Positions 31,211 through 36,738 of a stretch of 36,738 nt of DNA are shown here, one piece after another (position 1 is the first letter of the stretch; every line of letters begins with the position of its first letter). Location of the stretch: assembly GCA_964611145.1 (NCBI GenBank), contig CAZSYM010000019.1:1-36738 (forward strand). Reading direction: 5' to 3'. This DNA comes from WFQV01 sp964611145 (GTDB lineage: Bacteria; Bacteroidota; Ignavibacteria; Ignavibacteriales; Melioribacteraceae). The notes beneath the pieces were generated by a model. The model was not told where the DNA came from and searched no databases. It was given only the letters and a program-made list of their open reading frames with translations. Position numbers and translations under genes: made by a program.

Positions 31211-32401
31211 ATGAAAATAGGTATGATACTGGATAATGAATTTAGCGGCGACTTGCGAGTCGAAAACGAAGCCGTGGCATTGAGCAAAGCAGGACACGAG
31301 GTCTTCGTCCTCTGCCTAAATTTCGGAGAAAAAAAGAATTACGAGGAATTCCATGGAGTAAAAATTCTAAGGATTCCCATTTCAAGAAAACTCAAAAAGA
31401 AACTCGCTGGACTGAACAACACGATATTCAATTTTTACCCACGCTTTTGGGCACGGCACATTAAGCGATTCGTACGGGAAAACAAAATCGACGTCCTACA
31501 CGTGCACGATTTATGGATGCTCGAAGGAGCTTTCCGAGCAAACAAGAAATTGGGGTTGCCTTTGATAGCCGACTTGCATGAAAATTTTGTTCATGCATTG
31601 GGTCATTATCGATATGCAAATACTTTCCCGGGGAAATTCTTAATCTCCCAAAAACGTTGGGCAAAAAAAGAAAAAGAATGGTGCTTGCAAGCGGATTGGA
31701 TAATAACCGTAATTGACGAGGCTGTGGAAAGATACATCGCATTGGGCGTTCCGCCGGAAAAAATTACTGTCGTGCCGAATTATGTGAACCTGGAAGAATT
31801 TCTCCCGGAAAAGTTCGACGAGTCCATTTTATCAAAGTTCAAGGAAGATTTTAAATTGGTCTACACGGGCGGTTTCGATACACACAGAGGTTTGGAGACT
31901 CTTTTGGAAGCCGCGGCAATTCTAAAATCAAGAATAGAAAACCTTAAAGTGCTCTTGGTCGGCTCCGGCAGCAATTACGATTCCCTCCAAGAGCTTTCGC
32001 AAAAATTGGAATTGGACAAAGTGGTCTCTTTCGAAGGTTGGCAACCGGTAGAGAAATTACCTTCTTACATAGCGGCTTCGGACATCGGAATTATCCCCCA
32101 TCTAAAAACCGTGCATACGGACAACACCATTCCGCATAAACTTTTCCAATACATGTTTTTGGAAAAGCCCGTAATTGCAACCGATTGCGCTCCGTTAGTA
32201 AGGATAATAAAAGAAAGCAATGCGGGTTTAATTTATCCCTCCGGAAATGCCCAAGCGCTGGCGGAAAGAATTTATGAACTTTACACTAAACCTTCTCTCC
32301 GTGAGGAAATGGGATTAAACGGGAAAAACGCCGTGCTTCAAAAATACAATTGGGAAAAAGCGGCGGGAAATTTAATTCGACTTTATGAAAAAATTTCATA
32401 G
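31211..32401 (+). CDS. Glycosyltransferase family 4 (GT-B fold)
   Basis: 396 residues. The N-terminal acceptor domain opens MKIGMILDNEFSGDLRVENEAVALSKAGHEV (positions 1-31). The C-terminal donor domain shows KLVYTGGFDTHRGLETLLEA, VLLVGSGSNYDSL, FEGWQPVEKLPSYIAASDIG and IPHKLFQYMFLEKPVIATD, which together define GT4. Enzymes of this type transfer a sugar from a nucleotide-sugar to a growing polysaccharide or lipid-linked glycan at the cytoplasmic face of the inner membrane. Donor and acceptor cannot be read from sequence. It is the first biosynthetic gene after the regulator, and a methyltransferase follows by 15 bp. Confidence 0.92.
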   Translation: MKIGMILDNEFSGDLRVENEAVALSKAGHEVFVLCLNFGEKKNYEEFHGVKILRIPISRKLKKKLAGLNNTIFNFYPRFWARHIKRFVRENKIDVLHVHDLWMLEGAFRANKKLGLPLIADLHENFVHALGHYRYANTFPGKFLISQKRWAKKEKEWCLQADWIITVIDEAVERYIALGVPPEKITVVPNYVNLEEFLPEKFDESILSKFKEDFKLVYTGGFDTHRGLETLLEAAAILKSRIENLKVLLVGSGSNYDSLQELSQKLELDKVVSFEGWQPVEKLPSYIAASDIGIIPHLKTVHTDNTIPHKLFQYMFLEKPVIATDCAPLVRIIKESNAGLIYPSGNAQALAERIYELYTKPSLREEMGLNGKNAVLQKYNWEKAAGNLIRLYEKIS

Positions 32402-32416
32402 CAAACGGTTCGGAAA

Positions 32417-33190
32417 ATGGATAATAAAAACTTCTATGAAAATTTCGACTGGGAAAGAGCAAAGCTTTCCGAAAAGATAAAAGAAAAATTGGAGATTATT
32501 TTCGGGACAATCCCCAACGACGTCGAAAGTATTTTGGACGTCGGTTGCGGCGACGGCACAATCTCGAACGAGCTTGCAAGAAAATTCGAAGTAACAGCGG
32601 TGGACAGAAGCCACAACGCTCTGAAAAACGTAAGGACTCGCAAAGTGCAAGCCTCGGCGGACGCTCTTCCTTTTCCCGATGCTTCTTTCGACCTTGTCTT
32701 CAGTAGCGAGTTAATCGAACATTTACCCGACGGCGTTTTCGAAAAGACACTGAACGAAATAAAACGCCTCGCAAAAAAATACGTCTTGCTCACCTTTCCG
32801 AACAACGAGAACATAGAAAAATATCTCGTAAAATGTCCCAATTGCGGATACGTCTTTAATCGCACTTATCATTTGCAAAGCATAAATCGGGGAAGAATAG
32901 AAAAGATGTTCCCCGAATTCAAAATAGTCGCCTCCTTCGAAACGGGAGCGCGAATCCGAGACTACAACCGTGCGCTCAACAAAATTAAGCATAAATTCGC
33001 TCCCGCGGAATCGTGGATTCCACTTTACTGGACGAGAAAATTTCACCGCGATGCAATGTGTCCGAAATGCGAATATTCTTTTGAAATTCCCTATAAATTC
33101 AACTTAATTGCGCGCGCATGCGACGCCATAAACATTCTCATCTCTCCCAAAAGAAAATATCAATTGGGGCTTTTGCTGGAAAGAAAATGA
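32417..33190 (+). CDS. Class I SAM-dependent methyltransferase with two CPxC pairs
   Basis: 257 residues. SAM-binding motif I is ILDVGCGDGTIS; the acidic strand-2 end is AVDRS; motif IV/post-I is FDLVFSSELIEHL, typical of the methyltransferase-11 family. The C-terminal half carries CPNCGYVFN (Cys140, Cys143) and CPKCEYSFE (Cys215, Cys218), which together could bind one zinc, uncommon in this family. The substrate is unknown; with a glycosyltransferase before it and a flippase after it, sugar or lipid-linked glycan methylation is likely. The stop overlaps the next start as ATGA. Confidence 0.88.
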   Translation: MDNKNFYENFDWERAKLSEKIKEKLEIIFGTIPNDVESILDVGCGDGTISNELARKFEVTAVDRSHNALKNVRTRKVQASADALPFPDASFDLVFSSELIEHLPDGVFEKTLNEIKRLAKKYVLLTFPNNENIEKYLVKCPNCGYVFNRTYHLQSINRGRIEKMFPEFKIVASFETGARIRDYNRALNKIKHKFAPAESWIPLYWTRKFHRDAMCPKCEYSFEIPYKFNLIARACDAINILISPKRKYQLGLLLERK

Positions 33191-34656
33191 AGGGGAACAA
33201 ATATTTAAATACCGTAAAGCAAACTGCGATTTACAGCCTGGGAACGCTTTCCACGAAGGTAATAGGCTTCCTGCTTTTGCCTGTTTATACAAACCCGAAA
33301 TATTTAAGCGTTAGCGATTACGGTATTTGGGCGACGTTGGATGTTACAAGCCAAATCCTAATAGGCGTTCTCGCATTGAATCTTCCGATTGCAATGTTGC
33401 GCTGGGCTTCGCCGGAAAAGGACGAAAGGAGAACCAAAAAGATAATTTTCACTACTCTCGTCGCAATACTTCTTATAATCGCTATCTCTTTGATTTTCCT
33501 GTTGCCCGGAGCGGGATTCTTTTCGGCGTTGATTTTCGGCACTAAGAATTATTCTTCCTATTTCGTTTTGCTCTTTATTTCCGCGGCTTTCGGAATTTAT
33601 AACGGCATTCCCCTTAATATTCTTCGCCTGCAGGAAAGACCGGCATTTTACGCCCTCGCAACTTCTTTGAAATTTACAGCCGTTTTGTTGATGAACATTT
33701 ACTTTGTGGTTTTTTGCAAAGAAGGAGTGATTGGCATAATCAAAGGGCAATTGATAGGCGAAATATTTCTTTCCGTTATTACTTCGAAAACAGTGGCGAC
33801 GGCAATCACTTTCAAATTCGATTCCGAAGTGCTTCGCGGAATGCTAAAATACGGCACTCCGCTTGTTTTCTCCACCGTTTCCGCCTTCATTCTTTCTTTC
33901 GGAGACAGATACATTCTTTTGCATTTCCTGGACGAGGCTAAAGTCGGAATATATTCTCTCGGATACAAAATTGCCAGTGTAATAAACATGTTGCTTTTAC
34001 AATCCTTCCAATTGGGATTTTTACCGATTGCATACAAGAAATTGGGAGAAGCCGACGAAAAACATTTTCTTTCCAAAATACTCACGCTTTACGCAATAGT
34101 GCTTTCATTCTCGGCGCTCGGACTTTCCCTATTCGGCAAAGAGATAATAGAACTGTTTGCCAAAAGCGACAAATTCCTTGCCGCGGCGACCGTTATTCCC
34201 ATAATCGCTTTTGCTTTCGTCATAAAGGGAATACAATATAACTTCGCTTTAAGTTTTCATTATTCGAAAAGGACGGTCTATAATGCAGCGATTGTAATAA
34301 TCACAGCCGTTACAAGCCTTACCCTGAACTTTATTTTAATCCCTCGCCTCGGATTCATAGGAGCGGCATATTCAATGCTACTTGCAATTTTATTAATGAC
34401 GGTACTTTCCTACTATTACGGACAAAAGGTTTATCACATTCCTTTCGAAAGAGGAAAACTTATAAAAATAATCGCTCTCGCCCTTTCGGTCTTTGCAATT
34501 TCGCTTTTGGTTGCGCACTGGGAAATTTGGCAAAGGGCGATTGCAAAGGGAATATTGTTGATTTCCTTTCTCGTTTTAATCTTCCATTCGGGTATTTTGG
34601 AAAAAACGGAGAAGGAAGAGATAAAACGTTTGTTCTTGAAACTGAGGAAAAATTAA
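33187..34656 (+). CDS. Wzx-type polysaccharide flippase (MATE/MOP exporter superfamily)
   Basis: 489 residues from ATG 33187, which overlaps the methyltransferase stop (ATGA). An in-frame ATG at 33118 lies inside that gene and gives a basic extension without hydrophobic residues, so I reject it. About 14 hydrophobic helices are visible. The opening (KQTAIYSLGTLSTKVIGFLL, then PVYTNPKYLSVSDYGIWATL) is the standard start of the polysaccharide-biosynthesis/flippase family. It moves lipid-linked oligosaccharides across the inner membrane for O-antigen, capsule or exopolysaccharide. No Wzy polymerase or initiating transferase is seen here, so the locus is incomplete or its partners are elsewhere. 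Confidence 0.92.
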   Translation: MKGNKYLNTVKQTAIYSLGTLSTKVIGFLLLPVYTNPKYLSVSDYGIWATLDVTSQILIGVLALNLPIAMLRWASPEKDERRTKKIIFTTLVAILLIIAISLIFLLPGAGFFSALIFGTKNYSSYFVLLFISAAFGIYNGIPLNILRLQERPAFYALATSLKFTAVLLMNIYFVVFCKEGVIGIIKGQLIGEIFLSVITSKTVATAITFKFDSEVLRGMLKYGTPLVFSTVSAFILSFGDRYILLHFLDEAKVGIYSLGYKIASVINMLLLQSFQLGFLPIAYKKLGEADEKHFLSKILTLYAIVLSFSALGLSLFGKEIIELFAKSDKFLAAATVIPIIAFAFVIKGIQYNFALSFHYSKRTVYNAAIVIITAVTSLTLNFILIPRLGFIGAAYSMLLAILLMTVLSYYYGQKVYHIPFERGKLIKIIALALSVFAISLLVAHWEIWQRAIAKGILLISFLVLIFHSGILEKTEKEEIKRLFLKLRKN

Positions 34657-34666
34657 TTTTTCCGCA

Positions 34667-35218
34667 TCAAAAAACGCGGAAAGAAATTTTATCCCCCTCT
34701 TTGATTCCATATTTATCGCAAAAACCGGCGTTAACTTCAATCACGTACTTGGCAGGCGCTGTGGAGGAATAGGAACTTAAATCGAAGGGGCGAGCGTTCT
34801 TTCTTATGGTAACAATTTTAAAATGAGAATTGACAAAAATCATATCCAGCGGTATCACGGTGTTTTTCATCCAAAAGGATTGATACTCATCTTTTTCGAA
34901 TATAAAAAGCATCCCTTGATTTTCCTCCATTGAATTTCTGTACATCAAACCTTGCTCGCGCTTGGCTTCCGTTTCCGCAATTTCAATATCGATTTTCGCA
35001 AGGAATTCCCCTTTCGCACTTGTAAAAGTCAACTCTCCGTTTTTAGTAAAATTATACACGGAAGAATAATGCGCCGTGGTTCCTCCATATTCCGTGCGGC
35101 GCGTATGGGAGCCACCGAAATAATAAACCGCGGCAAGAATCAACACTATTGTTACAACGGCTATTTTGATATTCTTTTCTTTTCGCTTCGTCTTTCTATT
35201 TTTGGAAGATTTACTCAT
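34667..35218 (-). CDS. Membrane-anchored DUF192 protein
   Basis: 183 residues from ATG 35218; a TTG 18 bp upstream is possible. The N-terminus is very basic (KSSKNRKTKRKEKNIK), followed by one transmembrane helix (IAVVTIVLILAAVYYFGG), so the rest faces the periplasm. The DUF192 domain is at about 75-180, with the family pattern REQGLMYRNSM, GMLFIFEKDEYQSFWMKNTV, IPLDMIFVNSHFKIV and AKYVIEVNAGF. The family's function is not established. It converges with the flippase gene (10-bp gap) and diverges from the next gene. Confidence 0.85.
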   Translation of the reverse strand: MSKSSKNRKTKRKEKNIKIAVVTIVLILAAVYYFGGSHTRRTEYGGTTAHYSSVYNFTKNGELTFTSAKGEFLAKIDIEIAETEAKREQGLMYRNSMEENQGMLFIFEKDEYQSFWMKNTVIPLDMIFVNSHFKIVTIRKNARPFDLSSYSSTAPAKYVIEVNAGFCDKYGIKEGDKISFRVF

Positions 35219-35357
35219 TCGAAATTCCCAATCCAAAATTTTCGGAAGACTAAATTAAACAATAAAGCCGAAAAATTAAGGGTTCTACAAAAAATTTTTC
35301 TAAATTGTGAAACCAAATGCCAAAAAGTTTTTTACAAAGCCTAAAAACACAATTGAT
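35219..35357. promoter_or_regulatory. Divergent intergenic region before the exported GATase-like gene
   Basis: 139 bp, AT rich, between divergent starts. It must hold promoters for one or both genes. I see no clear motif, RNA gene or repeat. Confidence 0.3.
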
Positions 35358-36617
35358 ATGAAGAACAAAATATTAACATTTCTTTTTATTCTTCTCGCCA
35401 GCTTGATAAACGGGCAATCCAAGATATTGATTTACATGGACTTAAAACAAACCGACCATTTGAAAGCTTACGGAATAACTTACAATGCACTCCGTGAAGG
35501 GATAAAAGCCGATTGGTTATTGAATTACCGCGGCGGTTCATTTCTGCTTGACTACTCCCAGCGCCTTGCGGAAAAATGCCGCGCGAAAGGAGTTGCTTTC
35601 ACTCCCCTTTCGGAAAAACAGGCGATAGACCTCTACGCTTACGTTCAAAGGGACGACGTCAATATGGACGTGGTGCGACTCGAAAAAGCGCCCAAGATAG
35701 CGGTTTACGTTCCTCCCGGATTTAAACCTTGGGACGACGCCGTTACCCTCGCCCTCGAATATGCCGAAGTCCCTTATGACAAAATTTGGGTGGAAGGAAT
35801 TCTGAACGGGAAAATTTACCAATACGACTGGCTACATTTACATCACGAAGACTTTACCGGACAATACGGGAAATTCTATGCCAGCTACGCGGGAGCGCAG
35901 TGGTATAAAGAAAGACAAATCCTCTATGAGAACGAAGCCAAAAAACTGGGCTTCAAAAAAGTATCCGAAATGGAAAAAGCGGTGGTAAGAGAAATTAAAA
36001 ATTATATCGGCAAAGGCGGATTCCTTTTCGCCATGTGTTCCGCCACGGATACGTACGATATAGCACTTGCGGCTCAAAATGTCGATATTGTGGATAAAAT
36101 GTACGACGGCGATGCACCCGATCCGCACGCACAAGAAAAACTTGATTATTCCAACACTTTGGCTTTCACAAATTTTAAATTGGAAATGAACCCTCTCGTT
36201 TATGAATTTTCCGACATCGACATACAGCCCTCGGAAATAGGCGACGAGCGAAACGATTACTTTACGCTGTTCGACTTTTCGGCAAAATACGACCCCGTTC
36301 CCACTATGCTCACTCAAGACCACGTCAATGTGATTCACGGATTCATGGGGCAAACCACAATGTTCCGAAAAGAATTGATAAAAAAATCGGTGGTTATTCT
36401 GGCGGAAAGAGAGGGAACCGACCAAGTGAAATACATTCACGGCAATTACGGGAGAGGGACATTCACATTTTACGGCGGGCATGACCCGGAGGATTATCGC
36501 CACGCCGTAGGCGACCCGCCAACGGATTTAAGTTTGCATAAGAATTCACCCGGATACAGATTGATTCTGAACAACATTCTCTATCCCGCCGCTAAGAAGA
36601 AAAAGCTTAAAACATAA
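35358..36617 (+). CDS. Exported protein of the family often named asparagine synthetase B; function uncertain
   Basis: 419 residues from ATG 35358 with a signal peptide (MKNKILTFLFILLASLINGQ). I recognise conserved stretches MDLKQTDHLKAYGITYNAL, LLNYRGGSFLLDY, VYVPPGFKPWDDAVTLALEY, YDWLHLHHEDFTGQYGKF, GGFLFAMCSATDTYDIALAA and YGRGTFTFYGGHDPEDYRH. From memory, the family occurs widely in Bacteroidota, Rhodothermota and Ignavibacteria and is listed as asparagine synthetase B. It has neither an N-terminal Cys nucleophile nor the SGG-x-DS ATP-binding loop of AsnB, and it is exported, so that name is probably wrong. The Cys in GGFLFAMCSATD and the alpha/beta pattern resemble a class I glutamine-amidotransferase-like (ThuA-type) fold. 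An in-frame start at 35307 would add 17 residues ahead of the signal peptide and is less likely. Confidence 0.8.
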   Translation: MKNKILTFLFILLASLINGQSKILIYMDLKQTDHLKAYGITYNALREGIKADWLLNYRGGSFLLDYSQRLAEKCRAKGVAFTPLSEKQAIDLYAYVQRDDVNMDVVRLEKAPKIAVYVPPGFKPWDDAVTLALEYAEVPYDKIWVEGILNGKIYQYDWLHLHHEDFTGQYGKFYASYAGAQWYKERQILYENEAKKLGFKKVSEMEKAVVREIKNYIGKGGFLFAMCSATDTYDIALAAQNVDIVDKMYDGDAPDPHAQEKLDYSNTLAFTNFKLEMNPLVYEFSDIDIQPSEIGDERNDYFTLFDFSAKYDPVPTMLTQDHVNVIHGFMGQTTMFRKELIKKSVVILAEREGTDQVKYIHGNYGRGTFTFYGGHDPEDYRHAVGDPPTDLSLHKNSPGYRLILNNILYPAAKKKKLKT

Positions 36618-36706
36618 CGAAAAGTTCGCACGTATGTTTTCTTTGGAATAAAACAGTTCGTTGTAAGACATAGCAAAAAAGAATAAACAAAGAATCGGTG
36701 GAAGAT

Positions 36707-36738
36707 ATGATTCTAAGAATAAACGAACAAGGCCATCG
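36707..36738 (+). CDS. Start of a further gene cut by the right edge
   Basis: ATG at 36707 is preceded by GGTGGAAG at a suitable distance and opens a frame (MILRINEQGH) that runs off the window. Ten codons are too few to name a product. The 89 bp before it (36618-36706) hold nothing recognisable. Confidence 0.45.
   Translation, partial: MILRINEQGH

Noticed and set aside
35838..36503. A 221-codon minus-strand open frame opposite the exported GATase-like gene
   Set aside because: The plus-strand gene has a signal peptide and conserved motifs; this frame has none.
1..36738. CRISPR array, prophage, insertion sequence or tRNA cluster
   Set aside because: No regularly spaced repeats, transposase, integrase, phage structural genes or cloverleaf sequences were seen on either strand.

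Overview
The window looks like ordinary chromosome from a moderately AT-rich Gram-negative bacterium of the Bacteroidota/Chlorobiota/Ignavibacteriota (FCB) lineage, most likely Ignavibacteria-like. The clues are a secreted Asp-box protein ending in the NYPNPFNP-type sorting tail used by type IX secretion in this lineage, a GWxTD-domain protein, a fused glutamate formimidoyltransferase-cyclodeaminase, an outer-membrane Omp85 barrel, and a winged-helix/nucleotidyltransferase regulator heading a polysaccharide operon. I see no phage, insertion sequence, CRISPR array, rRNA or tRNA. The lineage is inferred from protein motifs only.

Layout. 1-1398 (minus) is the 3'-truncated, T9SS-targeted Asp-box protein. 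1577-3227 is a secreted two-repeat protein of unknown function, then rfbA. 3304-6965 holds a 601-residue pure coiled-coil protein, an internally deleted GNAT acetyltransferase remnant, a YbdG-type mechanosensitive channel and a cupin. 7019-9085 (minus) is a cyclic-nucleotide-binding/GAF/HATPase protein that lacks the usual phospho-acceptor histidine. 9258-10053 is an ECF sigma factor overlapping a small soluble zinc-type anti-sigma factor.

10199-19655 is a tightly packed set of eight genes that is probably one operon: lipoprotein tail-specific protease (prc), CPBP membrane protease, zinc-ribbon/DUF2007 protein, cdsA, rimO, GWxTD protein, PfkB-family sugar kinase and an Omp85/TamA-like barrel. 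Most of these act in the envelope (proteolysis, phospholipid precursor synthesis, outer-membrane insertion), which fits an ECF-linked envelope role, although no promoter linking them could be shown.

19669-25299 is all minus strand: a TauE/SafE permease, class I fructose-bisphosphate aldolase (fbaB), the formimidoyltransferase-cyclodeaminase with an inserted C2H2-like zinc motif, and aspS. Two good intrinsic terminators lie here. 25480-28708 (plus) is a secreted GH20 hexosaminidase and a YdfG-like SDR, converging on tsaC (28705-29316, minus). A 9-bp inverted repeat lies between tsaC and the divergent MFS transporter (29434-30600).

30659-34656 is a surface-polysaccharide operon: winged-helix regulator with a degenerate nucleotidyltransferase domain and a palindrome just before its start, GT4 glycosyltransferase, SAM methyltransferase with two CPxC pairs, and a Wzx-type flippase. 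It is followed by a DUF192 protein (minus), an exported protein of a family often mislabelled asparagine synthetase B, and the first codons of a further gene at the right edge.

No clearly new multi-gene system is evident. The best leads are the histidine-less kinase-like sensor, the formimidoyltransferase zinc insertion, the degenerate-nucleotidyltransferase regulator with its palindrome, the soluble sigma/anti-sigma pair upstream of the prc operon, the internally deleted acetyltransferase, and the exported asparagine-synthetase-B-named protein.
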